A stretch of 64,000 nt of DNA from JBBSOW01 sp038259365 (lineage in GTDB: Bacteria > Actinomycetota > Actinomycetes > Propionibacteriales > Propionibacteriaceae), in assembly GCA_038259365.1 (NCBI GenBank), contig JBBSOW010000003.1, positions 1 through 64,000 of the forward strand, in the 5' to 3' direction. Positions 1 to 10,022 of this stretch are shown here, one piece after another. The notes below the pieces were generated by a model. That model did not search any database. It was not told where the DNA came from and saw nothing but the letters and a program-made list of their open reading frames with translations. How positions within the stretch are numbered: the first letter of the stretch is position 1; every line of letters starts with the position of its first letter. Both the position numbers and the translations under genes were made by a program.

Positions 1-226
1 ATGCCGGTTCAACGGTGGGCTCGCTGCAGATCCCACGCCGCAGTGAGCGCGTCCTCGACGGCGCCCATGTCGGCCACCTCTTCGATCTTCATCCTCGCAG
101 CCTTACAGCCGCACTGTTGAAGGATCGGTCGACGAGCCTGATGGAACACTCATGTCGTCACCGTTCGTTACCGGTCGTAGGCAACTCGACGCGGAGGATG
201 AATGTGCGTTCAGACGCCCGGCCATG
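1..226. other. left-edge stretch without a convincing gene
   Basis: This stretch lies beyond the 3' end of the SDR gene. The only frame with a coding look is a 27-codon minus-strand frame (9-92) reading MKIEEVADMGAVEDALTAAW and ending in QRAHR. It has no clear homolog and no strong ribosome binding site, so I do not call it a gene. I see no tRNA or terminator here. Confidence 0.4.
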
Positions 227-1186
227 TCAGCGGAAGTCCTGCACATGCTCACCGCTCTGCTCCTGGATTCCGTAGCGGCTGATGTAGCCCCAGCAGTCGG
301 GCCGTGAACCGTCTGTGTCGGTGATGCCGTAGGCGTCAGCCAGTTGGCGCGCGGTGACAATCTGTCCCGCCCATCGCTCGGGGGCTAGGCTGGCCGCCAA
401 AGCTGCCACCCCGCGAGCGACGTAGGTCGGCGACTCCGAGATCGCGAAGCCTGGCACCTTCTCAAGCGCATCACGCCAGTTTTCCTCGTTTACCTCGAAA
501 CCCTCCAGCATCTTCTCCGAGCGCAACCATCCGGGCGTGACCCCGACGGCGGTGACCGGACAATCGTTGAGTTCGAAGGTCAGGCCCGTCACGATCCGCC
601 CCACGCTTGCTTTGACGAGGTCGTAGTAGAAACCGACGCCTTCACGGAAGTCGACGTTGAACTCGGCCGTGCCATCGGTCATCTCGATGACCAGCCCTGT
701 CGTCCCGTGTGTCCGCGCCGTGCTCAGCATCAGTGGTAGCGCGTGGTGACTCGTGATCAGATGCGTGTCCACGCCCATTCGCAGCATGCGCAGCCCGCCT
801 GACAGGTCGTGTTCCCACAACGGCCGCTCCCACTCCGCGTACCGGTCCCCGCCGAAGATGTCATTGACCAGGACATCGAGCCGCCCGTGGTCGTTCCCGA
901 TCCGCTCGGCCAGCGCAGCGACTGCATCGGGATCCTCGTGGTCGACAACCATTGCCGAGACGGTCCCACCAGCAACCTCAATCGCCTCACCAGTCTCCTC
1001 GATGGTCTCCGGACGGTCGATCTCGGAGCGACCTGACGACCGGCTGCTGCGCCCGGTGGCGTAAACGTGTGCACCTGCCCGGGCCAGCTCAACAGCAATC
1101 GCGCGGCCGGCACCACGGGTAGCCCCCGCGACCAGCGCAACCCGGCCCGCGAGCGGCTTGGCATGCGTGTCGTCATGAAGGGTCAT
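227..1186 (-). CDS. SDR-family NAD(P)-dependent oxidoreductase
   Basis: A 319-residue short-chain dehydrogenase/reductase, likely a soluble enzyme. The Rossmann glycine motif is near residues 20-28 (GATRGAGRA), an NDIFGG stretch stands where the family's NNAG usually is, and the active-site Tyr-x-x-x-Lys reads YDLVK near residue 190. A PGWLRSEKM segment follows, as in the family's PG motif. The usual catalytic serine after strand beta-5 is not obvious, because the segment reads EMTDG. At about 320 residues it is longer than classical SDRs and resembles the DHRS1-like group. The ATG start precedes the nucleotide-binding fold by about 13 residues. No operon partner is visible, and the substrate is unknown. 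Confidence 0.88.
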   Translation of the reverse strand: MTLHDDTHAKPLAGRVALVAGATRGAGRAIAVELARAGAHVYATGRSSRSSGRSEIDRPETIEETGEAIEVAGGTVSAMVVDHEDPDAVAALAERIGNDHGRLDVLVNDIFGGDRYAEWERPLWEHDLSGGLRMLRMGVDTHLITSHHALPLMLSTARTHGTTGLVIEMTDGTAEFNVDFREGVGFYYDLVKASVGRIVTGLTFELNDCPVTAVGVTPGWLRSEKMLEGFEVNEENWRDALEKVPGFAISESPTYVARGVAALAASLAPERWAGQIVTARQLADAYGITDTDGSRPDCWGYISRYGIQEQSGEHVQDFR

Positions 1187-1794
1187 GGTCGCCGCCCCTT
1201 CGTTCTGAGGAGTCAGGAAGAGTCGTGACGGACATCGGGTACGCGTCGTACGTCGCCCGTTCGCGCACCACCATGGATGGACGAACGAGGTTTGGCATGT
1301 CGATCAGTCCAATCTTCTTGGCGATACGGCGTGGTCGTTCCTCCTCCAGTTGAGCCTGAGTCCTATGCCGTGTCAAGCAACTTCTGGTCGATCGGTGCAA
1401 GCGCGAAGCGGTCCTGGGAGTGGTTGCCCTGTGCGCGTATCGAGCCGAGTCACTGCAAGGAACCCCTCAGGTCGAGAGCAACTCCCGCTCTCCTCGCGGC
1501 TCAGGAGGATCGTCACAGGGGTTGGGTCGAGACGGTTGACCACGTCGCGGAAGGCCATTTGGGTCGTGGTTCCACGCCGACGACAGATCCCCTCCCACCT
1601 CGTCTCGCTGTGTACCCGCCCCCCGGCCGCGGCGATAGCAGCGCCGTTGTGCACCGATTCGAAGTGGAATAGGACGCCGCCCCGGCGAGCCTGCGCGATG
1701 GCCCTCGGAGCGGCCGCCGATCGCTAGGGGAAGTTGCCGCAGGTATGGCAAGTAGTGCAAAGGGAGGGCTAACCAAACCGTTCCCCCATTAATC
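1187..1794. other. intergenic stretch, no gene seen
   Basis: About 600 bases between the SDR start and the IS110 fragment. Several overlapping frames stay open on both strands because of high GC, but none shows a recognisable motif or a good ribosome binding site. Together with the adjoining transposase fragment it looks like a decayed insertion site. The SDR promoter should lie at the left end. Confidence 0.45.
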
Positions 1795-2090
1795 GGCCAA
1801 GAACTCTCCAACACCTTGCGAGCCGCCCGCCTGCTCGCCGAGATCGGCGACGCCCGCGGCCGGTTCCCCACCGCCGACGCGCTGGCCGGCCTGGCCGGCG
1901 TCGCCCCCTCGACTCGCCCATCCGGCACAATCAAAGCCGTCACCTTCCGCTGGGCCGCTGACCAAGAACTCCGCGACGCCCTGTGTGACTTCGCCGGCGA
2001 CTGCCGACGAGCCAACCCCTGGGCTGAAAACCTCTACCACCGAGCACGAGCCCGAGGACACGACCACCCCCACGCGTCGCTGTTCGCGCG
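1795..2090 (+). pseudogene. IS110-family transposase, C-terminal fragment
   Basis: The plus-strand frame reads the end of an IS110-family transposase (Transposase_20 region): LRAARLLAEIGDARGRFPTA, then LAGLAGVAPSTRPSGTIKAV, TFRWAADQELRDALCDFAGD, NPWAENLYHRARARGHDHPH. This is the conserved C-terminal block after the transposase helix-hairpin-helix. The N-terminal RuvC-like DEDD catalytic part is missing, and the frame leaves the family consensus after HPHA, where ILARAW is normally found. The fragment ends about 40 bases before the stop codon of the convergent hydrolase. It is therefore a dead remnant. IS110 elements do not normally leave long terminal inverted repeats, and I see none. Confidence 0.85.
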
Positions 2091-2129
2091 TATCCCGGCA
2101 GCCATGCCTTCGGGCGTCCCTCGGTGTGA

Positions 2130-2951
2130 TCACTCGGCGAAGTTGGCGAGCAGGGCCGCTACGCAGCCTTCGGGGTTCTCCAGCGCGGGGGAGTGCTCGG
2201 CGTCGGGAACGACCCGGGGCTGGGTGCCGAGACGGGCGGCCATCTCGTTCTGCACCGGCTGGTGCCAGGACCCGTCGCGCTCGCCGTAAATGACGAAGGT
2301 GGGGATCCCGGCGGCCCGGACGTCCTCGACCTGATCGGGGGTGTCCATGATCGCGACGGCCATGGCGTCGATGGCGGCCCTGTCGCTGGCCACGAAGCGG
2401 GCGCGCAGGAAGTTCTCCAAAAACTCGGGGTAGTAGTCGTCGTCGATCTCGCTCTTGCGTCGGTAGATCTCTTCGAGGGTCATCGCGCTGGCGAGCAGCT
2501 CGCGCAGTACTTGCACGCGCCCCACGCGCCCCATGCCTCCCGGGCCGGAGCAGAGCATGGTGAGGGAGGCGAAGGCCCTCCGATCGGCGGCGACGGCGCG
2601 TTGGGCGACCAGCCCGCCCAGGCTGTGGCCCACCAGGTGCACCGGCAGGTTGAGCGCGTCCCGGTGGTGGCGGGCCACGGCGACGGCGTCGTCGGCCCAC
2701 ACGTCCAGGGTGTAGGGGCCCTCATGCGCGCTTTCGTAGCAGCCGCGATGATCCCACCCGGCCGCCGCCCAGCCCTGGTCGGCCAGCTCGCTGATGGCCA
2801 GCAGAAAGTCTTCCTTGCTGCCGGTGATGCCGTGGGCGAGTAGGACAAGGCCCAGGGGCTTGTCGGGCACCGAGGACAGGGTCGCGAGGCGGGCGCCGTC
2901 GCCCAGCACGAGACTGCCCGGCTCCAGGTTGGCGAAGAGACCGTCGAACAT
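2130..2951 (-). CDS. alpha/beta hydrolase
   Basis: A 273-residue serine hydrolase of the alpha/beta fold. The oxyanion-hole HG motif is in LLAHGITGSKED (about residue 35), the nucleophile elbow is GHSLGG, the acid is probably Asp in IYGERDGSW, and the catalytic His is in PDAEHSP near the C-terminus. I chose the ATG at 2951 (MFDGLFANLEPG). A longer open frame to 3056 would run across the start of the divergent ParA gene. The two genes then diverge from a gap of about 60 bases. Substrate unknown; lipase, esterase or lysophospholipase-like activity are all possible. Confidence 0.85.
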   Translation of the reverse strand: MFDGLFANLEPGSLVLGDGARLATLSSVPDKPLGLVLLAHGITGSKEDFLLAISELADQGWAAAGWDHRGCYESAHEGPYTLDVWADDAVAVARHHRDALNLPVHLVGHSLGGLVAQRAVAADRRAFASLTMLCSGPGGMGRVGRVQVLRELLASAMTLEEIYRRKSEIDDDYYPEFLENFLRARFVASDRAAIDAMAVAIMDTPDQVEDVRAAGIPTFVIYGERDGSWHQPVQNEMAARLGTQPRVVPDAEHSPALENPEGCVAALLANFAE

Positions 2952-3010
2952 GAGCGCCAGCCTAGCCACACCTCGCCGATTGGCGCCGCTCTCGGGCACA
3001 ATGGTCAGCA

Positions 3011-3805
3011 ATGAACGCCACACCAGACTCCGCCCAACGAACCACGCCTGCGACACGAGCGCCCATAGTGGCCATCAGCAATCAAAAGGGCGGCGTGGCC
3101 AAGACGACGACCGCGGCCTCGCTAGCCGCCGCGTGGGTCGAGGCGGGGCGTAGGGCGTTGTTGGTCGATCTCGACCCGCAGGCCTGCCTGACCTTCTCCA
3201 TGGGCTACGACCCCGAAACACTCACCGCCTCCCTGATCGACGTGATGAACGGCGAGGCCGACCTGGCGGCGGTGATCCTGCCGACCGAGGATGGGCCGGA
3301 CGTGGTGCCGGCGACGTTGAAACTGGTCGAGGCCGAACGGGCCGGCTACCCAGCCGTCGCGCTCGCGGCGCTGCTGGAGCCGATCCGCGCCCGGTACGAC
3401 GTGATCGTCATCGACTGCCCACCTTCGCTGGGCCCGCTGACCGTGGCGGGGCTCACCGCGGCCACCGCCGTCTTGGTGCCGCTGCAATGCGAGACGTTGG
3501 CGCATCGGGGGGTGGGTCAGCTGCTCGACACCATCTACGACGTCCGCTCCAGCACCAACCCCGAGCTGGACTTGCTGGGGGTGCTGCCCACTCTGTACGA
3601 CGCCCGCACCAGGCACGCGCGGCTGGTGGTGGAGCACATCGGCGAGGACTACGGGGTGACCGTGCTGGATCCGCCGATCCCGAAATCGATCCGGTTTGCC
3701 GAGGCCCCCGCCGCCGGACGATCCATCCTGGCGGTGGCAGGCTCGAGCCAAGGCGCGCAGGCCTACAGACAGGTGGCCCAGGCGCTGGCCGAGCGCCTGT
3801 TTTGA
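3011..3805 (+). CDS. ParA/Soj-type ATPase
   Basis: A 264-residue P-loop ATPase of the ParA/MinD superfamily. It carries the deviant Walker A motif KGGVAKTT (about residues 26-33), the switch segment DLDPQ, and Walker B VIDCPPSLGPLT. No parB, parS-like cluster or HTH partner adjoins it, so it is probably not the chromosomal partition ATPase. It matches an orphan ParA-like gene that I recall next to a DEAD-box helicase gene in mycobacteria (Rv3213c). It diverges from the hydrolase and converges on the helicase gene, with only 14 bases between the two stop codons. The cellular cargo is unknown. Confidence 0.88.
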   Translation: MNATPDSAQRTTPATRAPIVAISNQKGGVAKTTTAASLAAAWVEAGRRALLVDLDPQACLTFSMGYDPETLTASLIDVMNGEADLAAVILPTEDGPDVVPATLKLVEAERAGYPAVALAALLEPIRARYDVIVIDCPPSLGPLTVAGLTAATAVLVPLQCETLAHRGVGQLLDTIYDVRSSTNPELDLLGVLPTLYDARTRHARLVVEHIGEDYGVTVLDPPIPKSIRFAEAPAAGRSILAVAGSSQGAQAYRQVAQALAERLF

Positions 3806-3819
3806 TCAAGCTGGGCAGA

Positions 3820-5409
<1,590 letters not shown>

Positions 5410-5813
5410 CTCGATCAGCGCGGCGGCGCCGATCTCTTGGGCTAGTTCGTCGGCGCTGAGTTGTTGGGTCGCTTCTAAGTTCGTCAGGGTCTATGCCTCT
5501 TCGTGGGCGAGCCCGTGAAGACCCGCGTAGTGTCCGGCGGCGCTCACCGTGGCCTGCCGAGTGGTACTTAGGGCAGCAGCGGCGGCTCAACTCTCACCGG
5601 CATGCACCTCCTGTGCATGGAGTCAGTCTAGCGCGCCGACCGGCTTTTCTCCGATTGCGGACAATTCCGGCGCGGCTGCGCCCACGGCGAACACGGCTTG
5701 TCTCAGCTGGGGTCTGCGGGGAGCGCATGGCAGGCTGGACGCCGTACAGCTGAATTCGTAGCGGGCGGAGCCACCTTCGGCCACGCCGCGCGGCACGTCA
5801 TGAGGGAGAGATC
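5410..5813. other. divergent promoter region between helicase and DUF3107 gene
   Basis: A 404-base gap between two divergent genes. It should hold both promoters and the helicase leader. No protein frame with recognisable features was found. A short palindrome (5601-5619) is described separately. Confidence 0.5.
5601..5619. promoter_or_regulatory. short palindrome, possible operator or hairpin
   Basis: Perfect 7-base arms CATGCAC and GTGCATG flank a 5-base spacer in the middle of the divergent helicase/DUF3107 intergenic region. The position fits a regulator site or an RNA hairpin in the helicase leader. No bound factor can be named. Confidence 0.35.
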
Positions 5814-6038
5814 GTGGAGATCAAGATCGGGATTCAACACATCGGGCGCGAAGTCAGCGTGGAGAGTGACAAGTCCGCCGAGGACGTCAAGGGCGACGTC
5901 GCCGCGGCCCTGGAGGATGACGGGCTGCTGGAGTTGCACGACTCGCGCGGGCGCACGGTTCTCATCCCCGCCGCCCGGATCGCCTACGTCGAGATCGGCG
6001 AGGAGAACGCCCGCAAGGTGGGCTTCGGCGCCGTCTAA
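5814..6038 (+). CDS. DUF3107 family small protein
   Basis: A 74-residue acidic protein beginning MEIKIGIQHIGREVSVESDK and ending near ARKVGFGAV. It matches the DUF3107 family, about 70-75 residues, found in actinobacteria beside the TetR regulator and RNA helicase genes (Rv3208A/TB9.4 by recall). GTG at 5814 is preceded by a good GGGAGAG ribosome binding site. The function is not established. In this genome a ten-gene signalling operon lies between it and the TetR gene that usually neighbours it. Confidence 0.88.
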   Translation: MEIKIGIQHIGREVSVESDKSAEDVKGDVAAALEDDGLLELHDSRGRTVLIPAARIAYVEIGEENARKVGFGAV

Positions 6039-6683
6039 GCCCGACCCCGGCGGGCCCGCCCACGCTCAGCCGCCTGCGCTCGGCAGGCGAAGTTCCGCTC
6101 GGCTTGCCCCCTGAATCGAGCGTGAGACACTTGCCCCCTGAATCGAGCGCGAGACAACGGATTGAGCGTGCCGGGCAATAAGCCGAGCGGGCTGGCGGAT
6201 ACCGAGCGGGCTGGCGGATACCGAGCGGATCACCCGATACCGAGCGAGCGGTCGAGAGGGCCTCTCAGATCACTTCAAATCCCATCAAGCTTCAGGCAGA
6301 ACCGAGTGAGGCGCCGCCCGCTCTCTTCGCCAGCCCCCAATCAGCGCGCTCGACATATTGGTTCGCGCTCGATTCCTAAATCGAGCGCGAGACACCGGAT
6401 TGAGCTAGCTGGGCAATAACCCGAGCGGGCTGGCCGATACCGAGCGTGCTGGGCAATAACCCGAGCGGGCTGGCCGATACCGAGCGCATCGGCGGTAGGC
6501 GGTGGCGCTTAGGCGACGGAGCCGGCCTCGACGGGGGCGCGGAGGTCGTCGGGGATGTTGACAACGACCGTGCCAGCCGAGCGGATCTGCGCGATATTGA
6601 GCGGATCTACCGCGATGCCCAGCGGACGCGCCGGTACCGAGCGGACCCAGGTTCGCTAAGTCGACGAGGCCGGGCGGGCTGGC
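6039..6683. repeat. intergenic minisatellite cluster with GAGCG core
   Basis: A non-coding 645-base gap between the DUF3107 and FHA genes, filled with short repeats. There are two 27-base tandem copies differing at one base (6103-6129 and 6130-6156). Units of 19 bases starting CCGAGCG occur at 6183, 6202 and 6221. A 40-base dimer of the same type is partly repeated across 6420-6490, and looser copies built on GAGCGGATC lie around 6575-6655. Successive GAGCG cores keep a 19-20-base period, which is not a multiple of three. The same repeat type recurs after moeZ. This looks like an expanding intergenic repeat family, not a gene. Confidence 0.8.
6363..6390. repeat. perfect inverted repeat (11-base arms) inside the repeat cluster
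   Basis: Arms TCGCGCTCGAT and ATCGAGCGCGA flank a 6-base loop, followed by GACACC. Half-copies (AATCGAGCG then GAGACA) occur at about 6112-6156, and a second, nearly perfect hairpin of the same sequence is at 23356-23382 downstream of moeZ. Its place at gene ends suggests a terminator-like or mobile palindromic unit. Confidence 0.7.
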
Positions 6684-7496
6684 TCAGCCGTTCTGCTTTT
6701 CCTCCTCGGTGGCCTGGCGGATCACCATGCGTGACCACGCGCCGAAGTAGACGCGATCGTCGGCGTCGAGTTCCACCCGCTTGCCGACCTGGATGGGGTG
6801 GCTGGGTAGGACCCCCGAGGCGGGGGCCACGAAGGTGCCGTTGGCCGAATCCAGATCCTCGATGAACCAGCGGGTGCCGTCGGTGGTGAGCTGGGCCTGA
6901 CGGCGGCTCACGCCAGTGTCGCTGGCGCAGTCGATGTCGGGGTTGATGTTGCGGCTGCGGGAGGTCCGTCCGATGAGGACCGAGCGGTGACGCAGCGGCA
7001 CGGTCGCGGGCGGACCCGGAGACGGCAGCGGATCGGGGCTGTCCTGAACGGCGTACCAGTCCGGATCGATCCATAGCTCGACGACCCATTCGACGTCGAC
7101 GTCGGGGGAGGGATTCTTAGAACCCCCAGCCGCCGGCGGATGCGGGCCGACGACCGCGGTGGCGGTGGTGGTGTCCTCGTCGAGGTCTGCTTCGCCGGAG
7201 GGGCCGCCGTCTTCGGTACCCGCCTCGTCGGAGTCTGCGGACGCCGGATCGCGATGGGCTGGGGCCGGCACCGGCGGGCCGCCCAGGAAATCAAAGCCGC
7301 AGGCCTCGCAGAACAACGCGTCGGCGACGTTCACCGTCTGACACTGGGGGCACTCGATGCCGGGGTTACCCGCAGCGGGTGCGGACGGGGTCGCGCCTGA
7401 CGGCGCCCGTTCGACGCGAGCCATAGGGGAACCGCACTGATCGCAGTAATCGGTGGCGGATGTTTGATGTCCGTTGGCGCAGGTGGGCACTCTCAA
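6684..7496 (-). CDS. zinc-ribbon and FHA domain protein
   Basis: A 270-residue protein. Two Cys4 zinc ribbons lie at the N-terminus (C6 with CDQC; CPQC with CEAC, within residues 1-70). An acidic Pro/Thr-rich linker follows, with the run DLDEDTTTATAVV, then a C-terminal forkhead-associated domain that binds phosphothreonine (VLIGRTSRSRNINPDI, GVSRRQAQL, DLDSANGTFV; Gly-Arg, Ser-Arg-x-x-x and Asn-Gly residues present). It is the last gene of the PknG operon, about 50 bases after the vWA gene. By analogy with GarA/OdhI, the FHA partner of PknG, it is a candidate PknG substrate or reader, but the domain order and zinc ribbons differ from GarA. TTG at 7496 or GTG at 7490 could be the start. Confidence 0.88.
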   Translation of the reverse strand: MRVPTCANGHQTSATDYCDQCGSPMARVERAPSGATPSAPAAGNPGIECPQCQTVNVADALFCEACGFDFLGGPPVPAPAHRDPASADSDEAGTEDGGPSGEADLDEDTTTATAVVGPHPPAAGGSKNPSPDVDVEWVVELWIDPDWYAVQDSPDPLPSPGPPATVPLRHRSVLIGRTSRSRNINPDIDCASDTGVSRRQAQLTTDGTRWFIEDLDSANGTFVAPASGVLPSHPIQVGKRVELDADDRVYFGAWSRMVIRQATEEEKQNG

Positions 7497-7547
7497 CTCC
7501 TTGTTGCGGGGCTTGCTGGGGACGAACCGTGAAGCTGCCGAGACGTC

Positions 7548-8822
7548 TTAGTTGCGGATGCGGGTCGTCTTGGTCGATGCGGTGTCCAACGCCATCTCGT
7601 CGGCCTTGTCGACCCCGCGCTTCAACCGGACGGTACCGATCTCCTCACTATCGATATCGACTACCTTACGCAATCTCGAGGTGGCCTCGTCATTGCCCGT
7701 GGCCGCCGCGAGCTGAACGGCTCGGCCCAAGCGCGTGGTCGCGGTGGCCTCGTCCCCCAAGGCTCGGGCCGCCAGACCTTCTTGGATCGCGTTGGCGAGT
7801 TCGGTCTGGCCGGTGTAGTGGGCCACCTCGGGATTGATGCGGGTGGTGAGGCCCTCGTCGACGGACCAGGTGGCCTTCACCAGACCCTGGGTCTCCACCT
7901 CGCCGTTGACGACCAGTTGCACGCGGGCGGCGAGTTGCTCCTGGCCGATGTCCTTGGCCGCGAGCCGGATCCCCAGGTGGTAGTCGCGAGATTCGTCGCC
8001 CCACGAGCCGGTGGGGAAGTCGGACGTCAGCGGGTTGACCGAGCGGCCACGGCCGGTGAGATCCTCGACGGTGGGAGAGACCTGGCGCAGGTAGAGCAGT
8101 TCAGCGCCTTGAGGGGACCACACCCGAAGCTGGGCGTCGGCCACGCCGCGGGCGAGCGAGGTCTGGATGAGCTCGGCGAACACCGCGCCCATCTCGTGGG
8201 GGTGGGGGATGATGTCCACGCTGCCCAGCAAGGCTTGGGCCACCTTGCGGACCTCGGCCACCTTCCATTCGACGCCGACGCCGCGACAATCGCATTGGAA
8301 GGCCCCGGTGGCGGCCGCGATGGCGGAGTCCAGGGCCTCGGGCTGCTCGTTGTGGTTCTCCCCGTCGGTTAACAGGATCGCGTGCTTGTGAGTGAGGTTG
8401 GGGATCGAATCGAACAGGCGCTTGGCCAGCGTCAACCAGGTGCCGATGGCGGTGCCACCAGAAGATCGGAACGCGGTGATGGCCTCGCGGGCCTCGACCC
8501 GCGCGCTCGAGTTCATGACGACGAGGCCGGGACCGCTCGACACGATGGGATAGGCCAGGTAGGCGCGGTGGTTTCCCGCCACGAGGGCGAAGTAGGTGCC
8601 GTCCACAATCTGATCCAAGGCGGCCACAGCCGCGTCCTTGGCCGCCTGCAGGTTCTCGGTGCCCATGGAGCCCGAGGTATCCACGATGAGAATCTCACCG
8701 GCGGCCCCACCGGCCCCGGCCTCGCCGGCGCCGGTGCAGCTCACGGTGATGATCGCGTTGACGTCGGTGCCGCCAGCGGGCAGGAACTCGTTTTGGTACA
8801 CGTCAGCGTCGAACTGGGCCAT
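7548..8822 (-). CDS. vWA domain protein (TerY-like)
   Basis: A 424-residue protein with an N-terminal von Willebrand factor A domain. The metal-ion-dependent adhesion site is complete: DTSGSM near residue 48, a Thr in GGTAIGTW, and Asp in LLTDGENH. After about residue 230 it has a beta-rich region (LRVWSPQGAELLYLRQVSPT and onward), then a helical tail. No signal peptide or membrane segment is seen, so it should be cytoplasmic. It follows the PP2C gene directly in the operon. The combination of vWA protein, PP2C phosphatase and Ser/Thr kinase is the known TerY-P triad of Ter-type stress systems. A scaffolding role for the kinase/phosphatase pair is inferred. Confidence 0.88.
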   Translation of the reverse strand: MAQFDADVYQNEFLPAGGTDVNAIITVSCTGAGEAGAGGAAGEILIVDTSGSMGTENLQAAKDAAVAALDQIVDGTYFALVAGNHRAYLAYPIVSSGPGLVVMNSSARVEAREAITAFRSSGGTAIGTWLTLAKRLFDSIPNLTHKHAILLTDGENHNEQPEALDSAIAAATGAFQCDCRGVGVEWKVAEVRKVAQALLGSVDIIPHPHEMGAVFAELIQTSLARGVADAQLRVWSPQGAELLYLRQVSPTVEDLTGRGRSVNPLTSDFPTGSWGDESRDYHLGIRLAAKDIGQEQLAARVQLVVNGEVETQGLVKATWSVDEGLTTRINPEVAHYTGQTELANAIQEGLAARALGDEATATTRLGRAVQLAAATGNDEATSRLRKVVDIDSEEIGTVRLKRGVDKADEMALDTASTKTTRIRN

Positions 8823-8903
8823 CTTGTCCTCCCGGAAGCTTCGGAGTGGATCGAGCGATGCAGAGTTAGCAGCGGTGCCGAGCTTAAAGCATGAGCGGGC
8901 CGG

Positions 8904-10022
8904 CTAGCTGGTGGGAGCCGGAATCCGGGCCAAGGCGACGGTGATGTTGTCTCGCCCGCCCTGGTCGTTGGCCCACTCCACGAGTCGGCGCGCCAGCGCC
9001 AACGGGTTGGCGTGGCCCTCCTCGCCGACGAAGGACTGAAGGAGTTCGCCGAGTTCGCGGGGGTCGGAGGCGTAATTCCACAGCCCGTCGGAACAGACGA
9101 GCACCCAACCGGCGTAGCTCAGCTCGAGGGCGCCGGTCCGGGGCACGATGTCCGTGGCGTCGGCCCCCAACCAGCGGGTGATCGTGTGGGAACCGGGCCC
9201 GCTCTCGGCCTCGGCCCGCTCGACCCCCGCCGCGATCCGCACCTGGGCGATCGAGTCGTCGGTGGTGAGGAGCAGGGCCGGGGCCTCGTCGGGCACCCAG
9301 TAGACCCGCGAATCGCCGAGGTTGCCGAAGACCAGGAGCCGATCTGCGATCATGGCGGCCGCGAACGTGCACGAAGCCGACGCGACACCGTCGGATCCGG
9401 CGCCGCTCACGACCGCTTCGTTGGCCGCCGCGACGGCCTTGGTCATCGCGTTTCCCATCGCCGAGGCCAGGCTTTCGGCCGTGCCAAGGCCTTGCGGGCG
9501 GCTCTCGGCCAGGAGATCGCAGGCGGTCCGAGCGGCGGCGAGGGAGGCCACGTCGGAGCCGACCGAGCTGGAGACCCCGTCGCAGACGACGAGGGTGGCC
9601 GCGCTCGCCGGGGTCGACTGGGCCGCGAGGGCCATCGCGTCCTCGTTCTCGGGGTGCCGCACACCGCGATCGCAGCAGCCGGCCACCCAGTCGGCCGGGG
9701 CCTGCACGAAGTGGTCTCGGGCCTTGGGGGCTCGGGTGCCGCAGGTGGTGCAGTAACGCTGCTCGTCGAGGTGGCCGCCGCATTCGTCGCATTGGACCGG
9801 GGCCTGAGGGGGCAACGCGGCAGAGTTGTTGTTGTGGAGCTTGTGGGTCGGCAGGGTGTGCGACGAGAATCCCACCGGGGTCTCGGAGCCTTCGGCGGAG
9901 TGGCTCGGGGCGTCGGGGTTGACCTTGGTGCCGCACGCTTCGCAAAACGATTCCTCGGCCCCCACCGGCACCCCGCAGTTCGGGCACGGACCGAAGCCGG
10001 AGAAGTGCTGCGTAGGGGTCAT
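8904..10022 (-). CDS. PP2C-family Ser/Thr protein phosphatase with zinc ribbons
   Basis: A 372-residue protein. The N-terminus carries two Cys4 zinc ribbons (CPNC with CEAC; CDEC with CTTC, within residues 1-95). A PP2C phosphatase domain follows with its acidic metal ligands: HPENEDAMA, VVCDGVSS, LGDSRVYWV, VCSDGLWNY and GGRDNITVAL. Its ATG overlaps the pknG stop (ATGA), implying coupled translation with the kinase. It probably removes phosphates placed by that kinase. DGV replaces the more usual DGMGG at the second motif, but the metal-binding Asp is kept. No transmembrane segment is seen, unlike the PstP/Stp phosphatase of the cell-division locus. Confidence 0.92.
   Translation of the reverse strand: MTPTQHFSGFGPCPNCGVPVGAEESFCEACGTKVNPDAPSHSAEGSETPVGFSSHTLPTHKLHNNNSAALPPQAPVQCDECGGHLDEQRYCTTCGTRAPKARDHFVQAPADWVAGCCDRGVRHPENEDAMALAAQSTPASAATLVVCDGVSSSVGSDVASLAAARTACDLLAESRPQGLGTAESLASAMGNAMTKAVAAANEAVVSGAGSDGVASASCTFAAAMIADRLLVFGNLGDSRVYWVPDEAPALLLTTDDSIAQVRIAAGVERAEAESGPGSHTITRWLGADATDIVPRTGALELSYAGWVLVCSDGLWNYASDPRELGELLQSFVGEEGHANPLALARRLVEWANDQGGRDNITVALARIPAPTS

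Noticed and set aside
1277..1672. 131-codon plus-strand frame in the left intergenic gap
   Set aside because: No ribosome binding site, no motif, and overlapping frames on both strands are equally open.
6183..6660. possible CRISPR array
   Set aside because: Units are 19-20 bases long without unique spacers of constant length, they diverge internally, and no cas genes are present.
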